Origin: Rugalucina vietnamica
Lineage: Eukaryota > Mollusca > Bivalvia > Lucinida > Lucinidae
Assembly (NCBI GenBank): GCA_964017185.1
Contig: OZ024869.1
Coordinates: 61,096,761 to 61,160,760 of the forward strand
Direction: 5' to 3'
DNA: 64,000 nucleotides
Shown: positions 1 through 12,800 of the stretch, piece after piece
How positions within the stretch are numbered: the first letter of the stretch is position 1
Layout of the letters: every line of letters starts with the position of its first letter
Position numbers and translations under genes: made by a program
Notes under the pieces: generated by a model
What the model was told of the DNA's origin: nothing
Databases searched by the model: none
What the model saw: only the letters and a program-made list of their open reading frames with translations

Positions 1-544
1 ATGTATGTATGTATGTATGTATGTATGTATGTATGTATGTATGTATGTATGTATGTATGTATGTATGTATTTATGTATGTATGTATACAGCTTATGTATG
101 TATGTATGTATGTATGTATGTATGTATGTATGTATGTATGTATGTATGTATGTATGTTGACATAAACCTGTAAGAAGGTTGAAAGGAGGGTATGTGTCTA
201 TATTGTTAATTACATGTATGTATGTATGTATGTATGTATGTATGTATGTATGTTGACATAAATTTGTAGGAAGATTAATGGAAGGTGTCTATGGTGTTAA
301 TTGTATGTATGTATACAGCTTATGTATGTATACAGCTTATGTATGTATGTATGTATGTATGTATGTATGTATGTATGTTGACATAAACCTGTAAGAAGGT
401 TGAAAGGAGGGTATGTGTCTATATTGTTAATTACATGTATGTATGTATGTATGTATGTATGTATGTATGTATGTATGTTGACATAGATTTGTAGGAAGGT
501 TAAAGGAAGGTGTCTATGGTGTTAATTGTCCGTATGTATGTATG

Positions 545-576
<32 letters not shown>

Positions 577-633
577 AATTATGTATGCATGTATGTATGT
601 ATGTATGTATGTATGTATGCAAAACAAAAGCAA

Positions 634-664
<31 letters not shown>

Positions 665-945
665 TGTATGTATGTACGTATTTTACGTGTGCGTGTACAA
701 ATAAGTATGTATACAATCTATTAAAGGAAGTATGTATGTATGTATGTATGTATGTATGTATGTATGTATGTATGTATGTATTTTACATGTGTATGTATGT
801 ATGTATGTAAGTATGTATGTATGTGTTTGTATTTTAACAAAGGAAATTTGTATGTATGTATGTATGTATGTATGTATGTATGTATGTATGTATGTATTTT
901 TACATGTGCGTGTGCAAATAAGTATATAAAATCAAATTAGGTAGG
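1..945. repeat. TATG microsatellite block with embedded ~55-bp spacer minisatellite
   Basis: Long runs of the tetranucleotide TATG/ATGT alternate with a spacer that begins TTGACATAAA and ends TTGTTAATT. The spacer recurs near 158, 250, 377 and 478, so the locus is a compound satellite rather than a plain microsatellite. From about 540 on the spacers change to short AT-rich pieces. All reading frames here encode only MYVC-type repeats and are not genes. Confidence 0.95.
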
Positions 946-1162
946 TATGTTAGTGTAAAGTTGTTTCAAGATATTTGTAGATTGGTTGGTAATAAACGTA
1001 TGTGTGTGTGTGCATGAGCTGCGTCGATGTATGTGACCAAGTAGTTACAAATGATTTGTTGGTATCGTTATCTCTTTGTGTATTGAGAAGATAGCATTGT
1101 CTAAACTTCATAGCGGTAAGAAATTTCGCGCGAATCGCGTTTGCAGGTTGTGCTTAAGACAT

Positions 1163-1295
1163 GTTGATTGTCTTCGGTATCTCTACTCCTGAATCATAAG
1201 CCTCCGTAGGAGAAGGAACATCGGCGGGCCTGGAGACCAAAGCTGTTGCTCCCACAAAGCTTATGATACCTGAGTCAAAACACCGAAGTCAATCT
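1163..1295. mobile_element. Small foldback (MITE-like) element
   Basis: The left end (TTGATTGTCTTCGGTAT... ATCATAAGC) and the right end (GCTTATGAT... ACCGAAGTCAATC) are imperfect inverted complements about 36 bp long around a ~60-bp centre. No coding potential is visible. The structure fits a short non-autonomous foldback element; the superfamily cannot be assigned. Confidence 0.5.
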
Positions 1296-2712
1296 ATGTC
1301 TCCCTCTCCTCAATTAATTTAGCTTTTATTTTATATATGAAAAGATTACAATTTATGCACTTATACATTAAATCATTAATTTTTTAACTGTTTCCTTAAT
1401 TAAGAATGTTCGATTGTAGGTTTTGTGGTCTTGATCATCTTCGAAGTTGGTCTGTACTATGTGCTAGGCTCGGTACTAGGTCGTATCTGTGCAACATAAT
1501 CGCATCTGAAACAAAATAGCGTACGAGTTCTAGATATATATTAAATCTTAGACCAGTATTAATTATTATTGATTTAAGTTATAAACCGGGTAAAATATTA
1601 GTTTTACAAAAAGCCGTCTCTTGCCAGCACAGATATCGGATTTTCCGAATCTAAATTTAGCCTGTGACATGTATTGCTCATCTTCGCACTACTTTCTCGT
1701 TATGCTCGTGGCGTGTGTCCGGGGCGTGTGTATTGCGATGATCGCATGGTCAACACGTTTGTGTGTCAGTAGGGATGTTGCGGATTTATTTATAATATTC
1801 ATTCTGGATTTATTTTGCCAAATCAAGCCTGTGTGTATTTTCAGTTTGTTTATCGATGTTTGTTAGTGCGTGTTTTGTGCAATTGTTTTAGAATAGAAGG
1901 ATTAAAACTTGGGTCTTATCGCATATCGTCTGATCGTGTCCTCCTCGTCCTTCTGTCACTTTGTGTGGTTTTATTCACGTGGTGGGCCTCAGCTGTCGTT
2001 CAGGATCATACCTGAAACACATTAGAAAGGACGTGTAAGTACAATAATTATTGATATGAATTAAGGTGGCACATATTTTTTTTTTCTTCTTTCTGCCACA
2101 TTTTGAGACTCAAAAAACAACCCCTATGCGCCAGAACAGGATAGCTCAGTGACCCGGCTCTGACACATATGGGTTTATCTGTTACTCCAAGGGATCACTC
2201 ATGCGTTAATCTTAGAGGCTGGGCCACATATCTCATGGTTTTGTAACCTGAGGTCAATCCAGGTTACTCATAGTCAAAAGTTTACAAAAAAAAAATATTA
2301 ATAATAATGCAAATAAAAAAAAGTGTGAAGAAAAAATGAAAGTGTGCTAGATATGGGGCCCAACCAGCTTATAGGTTTACAATATTGCAAATGGAGTTTA
2401 ATATTGAAATAGGTTGTACGTGTGTATTCTGTACAGTTCCTATTTACATAAATCTTAACAATTGGTCGAAATCCTTTTTTTTCCATGGTTACTTTATGAT
2501 GTTGTAATAATGTCTTATATATACAGCATACATATACAATTTCCGTACATATTTACATGTTTTAGATTGGTCTTAATCAATTTTGTACATTTTTGTTGAA
2601 TGGTGTTATATATACAATATAATGTGATTGTAATGTTTGTAAAAAATGTTTTGGTTGCTTCTATAGAAATTCAATACTGTTATGTTTAAGATAACTTTAT
2701 AGCATACATTTT

Positions 2713-2714
<2 letters not shown>
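1296..2714. other. AT-rich stretch with no recognised gene
   Basis: Short open frames near 1621-1866 and 1815-2015 resemble no family I know. They lack a convincing ATG context and look like chance frames. No RNA gene or repeat structure was recognised. Confidence 0.5.

Positions 2715-2757
<43 letters not shown>
2715..2757. repeat. Poly-T tract (43 nt)
   Basis: An uninterrupted T run. It could be the tail of a minus-strand retroposon, but no recognisable body adjoins it. Confidence 0.95.
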
Positions 2758-2759
<2 letters not shown>

Positions 2760-3458
2760 TTTCGAGGGTGTATACATGTATTTTGATTTCTGTATGAAAT
2801 TTCGCTTTTAATGTATGTTATATTTGCTTGGTCTCAATTACATGTATATTGGTGCAGAGCGAATTAAGTAGTATTTTTACATCAAGAGCATTTGTACATA
2901 AAATTTTATTTTTGGAGTGCAGACCTTATTAGCAAATTTATGGCTAGAATAATTGTCTTAATCACAAAGTTTAAGTAGGTTCAAGAGACAATCTGACTAG
3001 AATTTTGTTTTTTAAATAGTTAAATTGCGAGCAGCAAGATGTTGGGCTTGGGTAGATTTCTTCAGTATAATCTTGTTGCGTGCAGCAGTTTTTCAATTAT
3101 GTTGGGATAGAGTCTTAGTTGGCTTGGGTATGAGTTTTCTAGGTTGTAAGAAAGTTAGAGGACTGAATGAAATCTAGTGTTCTTCCGAATTTTGTGGCAA
3201 GGATGTTTCTCAGCCATATTGGGACAGAATATTAGTATTGGCTTTTATTAAGGTGGTTCGAGGGAGGTGCTTAATAGGGTAGTGTTCAGTATACGACAAT
3301 ATTTTTCGGTTATGCTGGGGAAGAAAGCTAAGTTGGAGTTTTGGGGGTAATAATTGTCTGGGTCATGAGATAGAATTTAGGATATTGTCATTTAACAGTA
3401 TTTAAGTTGTATTGGAACCTTTATTAAGGTTGTTTATGACATGGGCTAAATAGGATAG

Positions 3459-4141
3459 TGTTACAATTACATGTATGTTGGGACTTTGGGGTATTAAAGG
3501 GATGTCAAGAGATCAAATTTAAGTTGATTCACATGGTAGTTTTCAAAGAATTTTGTAGCAATTTTCCAGAATGGCTAGGTTGGTAGTTTTTAAGGCTTGG
3601 GTGAGGATTGTCAAGGTCAGAGGACAGACTGAGTAAGCTAGTTTCAGAATAATTTTGTTGCATATGATGTTCTTACAATTACATGTATGTTTGGACTGAG
3701 AGCGGAGCTTTGGGGTAAGGGTTGTCAAGAGATCAAATTTAAGTTGAATCACAGGATAGGCTGAGAGGATTGCTGTACCAGAGAATTTTGTAGCATACAA
3801 CACTTTTCCAGTTATGTTGGCTAGGTTGGTAATTTTTAAGGCTTGGGTGAGACTGAGTAAGCTAGTTTTAGAATAATTTTGTCGCATATGATGTTCTTAC
3901 AATTACATGTATGTTTAGCTTTGGGGTAATGGTTGTCAAGAGATCAAATTTAAGTTGATTCACAGGCTAGGCTGAAATGATATTGTTGTTCCAGAGAATT
4001 TTGTAGCATACGACAATTTTCCAGTTATGTCGGGATAGAATGGCTAGATTGGTAGTTTTTGAGGCTTGGGTGAGGATTGTCAAGGTCAGAGGACAGTCTG
4101 TGCACTTTCTGGTATTTTCAGAATAATTTAATCGCATATGT
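3459..4141. repeat. Tandem repeat, three units of about 214, 224 and 244 bp
   Basis: Units begin near 3459, 3674 and 3898 with ACAATTACATGTATGTT. They continue with shared blocks such as TTGTCAAGAGATCAAATTTA, GAATTTTGTAGCA and GGCTTGGGTGAG. More degenerate versions of the same words (TTGTTGC, GTTGGGATAGA, TTGGGTATGAG) extend upstream to about 2990. This is a satellite-like array without coding content; the minus-strand open frame at 3543-3887 is a by-product of the repeat. Confidence 0.85.
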
Positions 4142-4960
4142 GTATTGATTTTTTTTTGTGTGTGTTATGTTTATGTATGAATGAGGATTTTTCAGTGTAT
4201 TGGTCAGTTAGGGTTGTGGTTGTGTATCATCAGTGTGTGTGTGTGTGTGTGTGTGTAAGCATGTGTACGTTTGTGTGTGTGTATTTATAGTTATGTGTGG
4301 GTGTATCTAAGGTGTGTGTGTGTTTTTATTACAAGGGTTTTTTTGTGTATATGTATTGTAGTGGATATCTTTTCAGTTATTTTAGGACGGAGAAATGCAA
4401 GGTAGAGTTTATATTGGTTCAAAGGACAGAGTGAATTCTTGGAGAATAATTTTGTTGCTTATGATGTGTAATGATGTTTGACTGTGTAATTATGTATATA
4501 TATGCGTTTTATTTTCAGGTGCATTTCACACATGTATGACATTGGGCCAACTTTTGTACCTTTGTTTGATAATAGATGATGGTCATTTGTTGGTTCTTTG
4601 TTTTGTATGTCAGTCATCAAAGAGTGCTTGGTTTCAGCTCGCTGGATTGATCAAAGTCTCTCATTCCTGTTCACCGACATGGGACCAGCTTTTTTGTATG
4701 CTGTGTTTCTGTTTGTGGGCAGTTATCATGGCTTGTTAATCATCAATGTTATGTAATGGTAAGTGTCTAGAAAGGTGACTTGTTTGTAATTTGACTTGGG
4801 AATAGTGACAACTGTGGATAATCAGTGCACACAGATTAACCCTTATGTTTTTTCATCTGCGTATCTGCAGACTTAAAACCAGGTCCATACTGCATAATGG
4901 TAGATATGCAACGGTCATGTATATAATGTATCCAACGTCCCGAAACGAAATGGAAGGGGA
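4142..4960. other. TG-rich low-complexity and unassigned sequence
   Basis: 4225-4330 is TG/GTGTGT-rich. The rest contains a 67-codon open frame at 4536-4739 that I do not recognise and do not consider a gene. It may include the 3' UTR of the minus-strand LINE that starts just above it, but no clear 3' terminus is visible. Confidence 0.4.
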
Positions 4961-4994
4961 GGTGTACATGGTGTTCAAGTAAGGTACTGCATAT

Positions 4995-7900
4995 CTATAT
5001 TTGATTTAGTTCCACCCATTTGTCAAGGAATTTGGCTAGAAAAGGGAAATTGTGTTTAGTGCAATTGTATACGTATTTCAAATTTCTTAGTTGATTAAAT
5101 ACCCACTGTTTTAAATTAATTGAGTCATCATTTTTCAGCCAAAATTTGAAGATGGTATAGAAAAAGTATGCTAATAGTTTATTTATCTCTGTGTAAGCGT
5201 TGTATGTTAATTTATAACCAAATATTAGTGTTTTCATTGTTAATTTGACAGTAAAACCTAGCTGTTTCATTACATTTTCCATATGTGTTATTAGATGTAT
5301 CAGCTTTGGACATGAGATAAAGAGATGATTGTAATTTTCTATATCTTGGCAACCAAACCGGCATTTATTTGAATCTGTCATTTTCCATCTATATAGATTT
5401 TCTTGACATGGTAAAATTTTGTGCAATAATTTGAAGTGAAAGTCTGCAAGTTTTTTGTTTTCTGAGGTTTTAATTCTTTTTTCATAAAATGTACTCCAAG
5501 CTGGTATGTCTGGAAACAAATTGGCCCAGTGTTTTTCCATATAAGACTTTTTACTTATTTGTTTTTTTTAATAGTTCATAAAAACCTTTTGATTTGTTGG
5601 GTATATCATATGATATTTTGTTATTTATGTATAAAAAGGGTCTTATCTCTTTTTTCACTTTAATATTCATGTTACAAAGTTTTAGTTTCTCTTTCCATGC
5701 TTTAGGGATAGCTTTTTGTATTGTCATGTACTCTGTTATCCAGTTGTTTGTTTTATTTAGTTTTTGAAAGATTTCTTCTCCGTTTTTGAAATTTCCGTCA
5801 GCTTTTAGTAGGTCGTCTATATAGTTAATGTTGCTTGCTTTCCAGTGTTTATAATAAAGAGTTTTACCTCTAGATTGAATAAATTTGTTACCCCATATAA
5901 TTTCTTTCCTAATATCGTTTGCATCTAGCAGTGCTTTTTTGCCTCCACTACATAGATGCCAGCAATATATAACTTCTTTATAGAATTTAGGTAATTTTAT
6001 TGGAATATGTTTATCTTTTTCAATGTTCATGCATAAAAGTGTAGCTATATCACATGTTTCTAAGTATTTTCCAGGTATTATTCCCCAAGTTTCATTATTG
6101 CATTTGTATAGTTTGTATGCCCAGGTAGCCTTTGCTGCAATACAGAAGGATCTAAAATCTAACATATTTAGACCTCCATTTTCAATGGTATTTATCATTA
6201 CTTTTCTTGATACTTTGTCTCTTTTGTTTTTCCAGAGGAAGCTGAATAATTCTTTGTTTATTGTGTTTATTACCCATTTTGGTACGCTAATTGCATTTAT
6301 TAAGTACACTACCTTTGCTAGCGCTATAGTTTTGATTATTAGGACTTTTCCTTGAAGGGAGAGATCTCTACAATTCCAGACTTTAAGGCATTTTTTAATG
6401 TTGTCGATTTTTCCTGTCCAATTTACTTCCTCCAACTCATTTTTATCATAGCCAAAATGTATACCTAATGCTTTGATAGTATTGTTTTCCCATTTTATTC
6501 CCCCCAAATTATCATATCTATTCCTTCCTCTGCCCAACCAAAGTCCCTCTGTTTTCCGTATGTTTAGTTTTAAGCCAGAGATATCTCCAAATTCTTTTAC
6601 GATACTTAAACCTTTTGTCACAGCTTCTTCATCTTTGAGAAAAAGTGTGGTATCGTCAGCTAACTGAGAAATTTGTATGAATTTTTCGTCATTATTTATG
6701 TTAATTTTTAAACCTAAAGTTTTGTCACTTCTTACTTTAACTGCTAGAATTTCTGCGGCTAGTAGAAAAAGCAGCGCGCTTAATGGACATCCTTGTCTAA
6801 TACCTTTATTTATTTTTAGTGGTTTGGATGTCCATCCATTGTTTGTTACACAGGAGACAGCATTTTCATACATAACGCTAACCCATTTTCTAAAAGATTC
6901 TCCAAACTGAAATTTTATGAGTATGTTTTGCAAGAAATCGTGACTTAATGTGTCGAAAGCTTTTTTAAAATCGAGGAAAACTATCGCACCTTCAGTTTCA
7001 TTTTCTTCAAAGAAGTCTATTACGTCTTGGATTAGTCTTATATTAGAGCTGATATTTCTGCCTTTAATGTACCCTGATTGGTCAGTGTGTATCAGCTTGG
7101 AAATCACTTTTTTAAACGGTTTGCCAGCGCATGTGCCAGAATCTTGTAGTCTGTGTTGAGCAAGCTGATAGGCCGCCAATTTTCTAATAATGTTTTGTCA
7201 CCTTTTTTGAAGATCAAGCTTAGTATTCCCTTTTTTTGTGATGTTGATAATTCACCATTGTGGTAAGCAGAGTTGATTGATTCAAGTAGCAGTGTGTTAA
7301 TATTTTCCCAAAATGTTGTATAAAATTCAATGGGTAAGCCATCAGAACCAGGAGATTTATTTAATTTCATGTTTTTTAGTGCATCTTTGCATTCAGTTTC
7401 TGATATTTCGCCTTCCAGGATATTTGCTTCTTGTTCATTTAGTGTATTTAAGTTGTTTATTTTGCTTAAATACTGTTTGATGTTGTTTTCTGAAATATTA
7501 TCTGACTCATATAAAGTTTTATAAAAGTTAAATTGTTCTTCTAAAATTTCTTTGTTTGTGGAGACATACTCCCCGTTTGATTTCTTTAATTGCTTAATTG
7601 TATTGTTAGAGGCGTTCTTTTTTTCTAAATTGAAAAAGTACTTTGTTGGTTTTTCGCCCTCTTCAATCCATCTGGCTCTACTTCTTATCTTTGCTCCTTC
7701 ATTTTGCTTTTTCCACAATGTTATGCAATGTATCTGCTAGGTTGTCTTTCTCTATTTTATATTTTGATTAAAGTTTGAATCGATTAATTCTTGTTCCTTA
7801 TGTTCTAATTTTTGTTCGATATCCTTGATTAAGTTCTTTTTAATTCTTTGTTTTTTGGTGCAATATGCAATTGTAAATTCTTTAATTTTTATTTTACAGA

Positions 7901-8761
7901 CTTCCCATATCATTTGTTTTGACAAGAATTTAAAATTTTGCTTAACCTGTTGAATTACTTTTGGAAGTTCTGTCTTGTATGTAGCATCATTTAATATACT
8001 TGTATTAAGTTTCCATCTACCAGGCCCTCTTTTTGTATTACTAAGGTTCAGTTCAATAGATATACATTTGTGGTCAGATCTTATACCAGCTGTAAATATT
8101 TTAGTTTTTTGTGTGAAATTACTACATTCTTGAGTGATCAAAAATTTGTCTAGTCTGCTTTTCTCAAGATAAGTATATTGCTTTTTGTCGGGTTGCATAA
8201 CCCTCCAGATATCGAATAATTTTAATTTTTCTTTTAGGCTTATATATGATTTCAGACTGGTGTCTGTTACATAGGATGAACTTTCATTTCTGTCTAATTT
8301 GGGTGATTCAACACAATTAAAGTCCCCACCTATTATTATTTCATCTTTATTCGAAGCGTATTGTGTGCCCCATTTATATACTTTATTAAAGAATGCTTTC
8401 CGGTTAGCTTGATCATTTGGTGCATAAATGTTTATCAGGGTCATGTTTTTATCTTCTATTTTCATATTAATTAGAATCATTCTTCCATCTTCTGTTTTAT
8501 GAACATTTATCAAATCAAACTCTAATTTTGCACTGAAAAGTATGGCTGTCCCTTTACTATGTTGTGAGCCTGGCACAATAAAATTTTTGCTCCCCATTCT
8601 CTTTCTATTTTACTAAGTAATTCTTCAGTCCAATATGTCTCTTGTAAGAATATTATTTCTGCATTTTTTTCTTTTAGCCAAAAGAACAAATTTTCTCTTT
8701 TATTTTTTTCTCTGAGTCCTCTTGCATTTAATGATAGTATAGATAGGTGCTTGAATGCCAT
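4995..8761 (-). pseudogene. LINE ORF2: endonuclease-reverse transcriptase, broken
   Basis: In order on the minus strand: endonuclease start at 8761-8522 (LNARGL, FLQETYW); the rest of the endonuclease in another frame at 8597-7752 (INIYAPND, GGDFNCV, RLDKFL, RSDHK); RT at 7718-7104 (SPGSDGLP, NWRPISLL) and 7179-5551 (FLDFKKAFD, GIRQGCPLSALLF, ADDTTLF); and a C-terminal C-x3-C-x7-H-x4-C motif at 5540-4995. NWRPISLL and the zinc motif favour the L1/Tx1 group. Frame breaks lie near 8590, 7750, 7170 and at a T-run near 5560. The catalytic residues of both enzymes survive locally, but no full-length protein can be made from this copy. Confidence 0.92.
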
Positions 8762-8815
8762 GATTAAAATAAATTTCTATTTACACTATTTACATGTATT
8801 TAAATTGTTTTTTAT

Positions 8816-9396
8816 TTACTTGGATCTTCCACGTCTTTTTTTCTTGTTTTTGTGCTTTTTGTCAATTTCACATGGGCTGATGTCATCAAGTCTTCGGACT
8901 CTAGCAGGGCTAGCAGTACGCGAAGGGGCGGGGGTTTGTGGGTTGCTTGTAGCTTTGCCAGCCCAGAATGCAGGTAATTTCATTTGTTTTATTTTGTCTT
9001 TCATGCTTTCATCACCGTTTTCTTTCTCACTTTCTTTCTTTCCATCTTCCCCCTCTGTCATTTTCTCTGCACTATCGTCTGGTACTTGTGTTTGTTCTTC
9101 ACCCTCTTCTCCCTCACTACTCTCACTATCATCCTCACTACTTTCTTCAGAACTTTCATCTTTCTTCTGGTCATCATTTAATTGGTTTGTGTCTTCCATG
9201 ATCAGAGCCTGGCATTCTGGGCTGCCTTTCTTATGGCCTGGTTGTTTGCATTCATAGCAAATTATGTCATGGGGACAATTTCTGCGGATATGACCAGTCC
9301 GATTTATGGGCGGTCCGATTTATGTACAATATGGACATTTGGTAAACATGGATACATCCCGAGACGGGGTTTCTCGACACCCATCCATGTTTACCG
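8816..9396 (-). pseudogene. LINE ORF1, 3' part with CCHC zinc knuckles
   Basis: The minus-strand frame ends with a very acidic stretch (SSEESSEDDSESSEG) followed by a lysine-rich tail. Upstream of the internal ATG at 9199 the same frame encodes a full CCHC knuckle, CYECKQPGHKKGSPEC, preceded by the second half of another (GHIRRNCP). The first half (CPYC) is separated from it by a short duplication: the 12-mer GTCCGATTTATG occurs at 9297 and 9313, and this introduces a TAA at 9320-9322. The protein would be the nucleic-acid chaperone/RNP protein of the LINE. Everything 5' of about 9396 is missing. Confidence 0.8.
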
Positions 9397-9400
9397 TTCA

Positions 9401-9810
9401 ATTAACTTTTATTTACAGATTAAAAATGGGCTTCCAGTGTACACAATGGCAAAATCTATTGCCACTCTGCACACTAGAAGCATTAAAAACAAAAATCTTA
9501 TTCCGTGCATGCGACCATAAGTGACAGAGCTACGCACAGGATTTCTCGGCCCCCCACAGTCACATACACGGAACAACCATTTTAACACACACAGATACCC
9601 GGTGAACCAGAAGCATCTGTATATGTTAAAATTGTTTCCAACTATGTGCACAACCAGAGCCTGTCCAGCTACGCACAGGATTTCTGGACATTGTACCACA
9701 GCTGTGCACAACATAGGAAACGAAACTTAATTAAAATAATATAAATAGACATGCATTCCAGCAGAGACACCAAAGTAAGCTGAATTCAGCATCTCTACTA
9801 GCATGCATGT
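9401..9810. other. Unassigned spacer between LINE and LTR element
   Basis: The 17-mer CTACGCACAGGATTTCT occurs twice, near 9530 and 9668. An imperfect inverted pair ACATGCAT/ATGCATGT lies at about 9750-9810. The 3' LTR of the neighbouring gypsy element would be expected here, but I cannot match this stretch to sequence upstream of gag. Confidence 0.4.
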
Positions 9811-12800
9811 CTAATCTTTAAAACGGGAAGGCGTCTTTATCTGTCTGCCAGTTCGAGAGAAACGGGGTACGGAAGGGAAGTCACTCTGAGTCGTTACATA
9901 TTGTGCTTCCTGGTCATGAGAGGGATCGAGATCAATCGGCCCCTGCGATGTGATTTCAGTAGAAACCTGACTGCCTGGTTGTTGGGAATAGTCGAAACTG
10001 ATGTCATCCTCCAACATATCCGGATCATCCCCCAGCATATATGGGAGTGTTTCATCCGGGTCAAACATGTCTATGCCAAGGGGAGTATCCGGTGACAGTG
10101 TTTCGGGGTCAGGTTCTATTCCTAGATCCCCCGTTTCCTCGATTGGGGCAGAGGTTAATAGGTTGTGTCTTTTTCTCTGCAACCAAAGAGGAAACGTGGA
10201 ATCATGACAAGGCTTTAACCTGTCATGGTGTACTACAAATGCCTTCCTACGCCCACAGAGTCTGTAGATCGGGGGTCGAGCACTACTGACCAAGAAGGGG
10301 CCAGTCCAGGGGGGTCGTAACTTTGAACTAATGCCAATCTCTGTGGATGAGTCCCGTAAATAGACCACATCTCCGACATTATAGGACCTTTCAAACACCC
10401 TTAAATCATAATCTCTCTTCTGGCGCAGCTGAGTCTTGCCAATGTTCTCCCTGGCCAGATTGTGGATCTCAGAGAGTGTATGGGTTAAAGTTGAAACCCA
10501 ATTTGAAGGATTCTGGGGAGTTTCCCTATGGACCCCTAAAATGAGGTCAATGGGTTGCAAAACTTCTCTCCCCAGCATGAGCTGATTTGCTGAAAAACGG
10601 GTTGACTTGTTTTTCATGGAATGTAATGCCATTGAGATTAGAGGGAGGTGCTCATCCCAATCTTTCATTCCCCGAGAAACGTAAGAACGTATCATTTGCA
10701 GTATCGTCCTGTTAAAAACTTCACACTGGCCATTACTGCATGGGTGGTAAGGCGTTGTTCTCGTCTTGGTAATTTCGAACAGCCTACAAAAACTTAAGAA
10801 TAAATCTGATGTGAAGTTCCTACCCTGGTCAGTATGGACCTCCAGAGGACAGCCGAAATTCACAATAAAATGATTGAGAAATGCCTTGGCTGTCAGCTCT
10901 GCATTCATTGCTGGTAGGGCTGCTAATTCACACCATTTTGTAAACTGATCTACCATTACCAAGACGTAGGAAGAACCTGACCTACTTTTGGGGTTAATTG
11001 GACCAAGTATATCAAGATGAACCCTTTCCATTGGATACCCAGCATGGTATGACATTTGAGCGCTCCTAGGTGTTCGATTCCCTTTCTTATTTCTGTTGCA
11101 GGTAGCGCACTGCTTGACATACATGTTACTATCTTTGGACATTCCGTACCAATAGAACCGTTCTTTCAGTTTATCAAGCGTTTTAGATTGACCAAGGTGT
11201 CCCGATTCTCTTGAATCATGACAGTAATACAGAACTTTGAGTCTGAGTTCTGCAGGGACAACCAAACATTGTGAACGGTTTTCACAGTCTGTCCAAACAT
11301 AGAACAAAACACTGTCTCTAAAACACAACTGATCCCTCATTAACCACAAAGCCCTAGTTTCCGGACTACATAACTGAAGTGTTCTGGTGCTGGGCTCATA
11401 GTTGTGTTCTAGCCAGTGTATAATGGTACCTATGTTTCTGTCATCCAGCTGGGCCTGTCTTAGTTGGAGAGATGACATGCTTTCTAACCAATTTGAGGAT
11501 GGACTGGATTCTGGGACAGGCAATGACTGTTCGGGCTCACTCAGATCAACACTCCGGACGGATAATGGGATGACGTCATCGACATCTTCATTGAACCTTG
11601 CCCATTGCCTGTGTGCCCGCCTACAATATGGACAGCCACCACACGGAAGATCTTCCACCTTACTGCCTGCTCTATAGCAGTCACATTCTTTCAGTGGGTC
11701 TCTCAAACGACTCAGCGAGTCTGCATTTTGGTGATCCACGCCCCGTCTATGTAAAATTTTGAAATCGTACTGTGACAACTCCTCGAGCCAGCGAGCGAGC
11801 TGTCCTTCTAGATGTCGGAAGCGTGTAAGCCATACTAGGGAATTGTGGTCAGTCCTGACCAGAAAATGTCTTCCTAGCAGGTAGTGTCGGAATTGCCTAC
11901 AGAATTTTACCACGGCCAATAGTTCCTTCCGTGTGGTACAATAATTCCGATGTTGTTTAAGAAGAATGTGGCTGGCATAGCAAATGGGCTTGATCACTCC
12001 GTTTTGAACTTGAGAGAGTTCCGCACCGATTTGGGACCCTGAAGCATCACAGTCCAGAATGAATAAACCATCAGGAGACGCGTGAGCAAGCATTGGGGCT
12101 GAAATGGCTAAATTTTTCAACTTATCGAAACATGCTTGATGTTGCCCAGTCCAAACAAAATCCTTAGCATGTGCCAATGTGAATAGGTCAGAAGAGACCT
12201 TGGCGAAGTCAGGCATATGGTTGCGATGATAATTCATAAAACCAAGGAAAGACATAAGTTCCTTGGCATTCTGGGGGACAGGCCAGGTCTTGACGGCTTC
12301 TAACTTATCAGGTGCTATAGCAGTTCCATCACCACTGACCCATTTTCCTAGGAATTCGACCTGGCGCCTGAAAAAATGGCACTTACGGGGCTTGAGTTTT
12401 AAGTTATGTTGTCGGAACCTGTCCAACACCTTGCGAAGAGACGCGATAGTGTCGTTGAAATCAGTACCCAGAACAATGATATCATCTAGGTAAACAATGA
12501 CCTCTTCCCATTGCAAGCCACGCATGACCAAGCTCATAGCGCGGGAAAATGTGGCTCCAGCTGTGCATAGACCCATTGGTAATCTGGTCCACTGAAAACT
12601 GCCAAACCTAGTATTAAAAGAGGTCTTTTTCCTACTATTTTCCTCTAACTTTATCTGATAATACCCGGAACAGAGATCCAGAATGCAGAACAGCTTTTTG
12701 CCATGTAATGAATCCAGACAATCCTCAATGAGTGGGAGATTGTAATTGTCTTTGTAGGTTTTAGCATTGAGTGACCGGTAGTCTATGCAATAGCGCAATT

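Larger units (their letters stand above)
4960..9400 (-). mobile_element. Decayed L1/Tx1-like non-LTR retrotransposon (LINE)
   Basis: Reading on the minus strand, the element contains the end of ORF1 (zinc knuckles plus an acidic/basic tail), an apurinic-type endonuclease, an RT and a C-terminal zinc motif, in the standard order for L1/Tx1-type LINEs. Several frameshifts and stops break the reading frame. The 5' end is lost within ORF1 near 9400, a typical 5' truncation. The exact 3' end and any target-site duplication were not identifiable. Confidence 0.9.

Noticed and set aside
526..940. Several open frames of 60-94 codons in the TATG array
   Set aside because: They translate only to MYVC/CMYV repeats and arise from the microsatellite.
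1..945. CRISPR-like alternation of repeat and spacer
   Set aside because: The repeats are tetranucleotide runs of variable length, the spacers are near-identical copies, and the context is eukaryotic.
8751..9257. 168-codon plus-strand frame
   Set aside because: Antisense shadow of the LINE ORF1 acidic region; its Ser/Phe/Leu composition reflects the opposite strand.
9401..9810. 3' LTR of the gypsy element
   Set aside because: No matching repeat was found upstream of gag, so an LTR cannot be supported by eye; a self-alignment would settle it.
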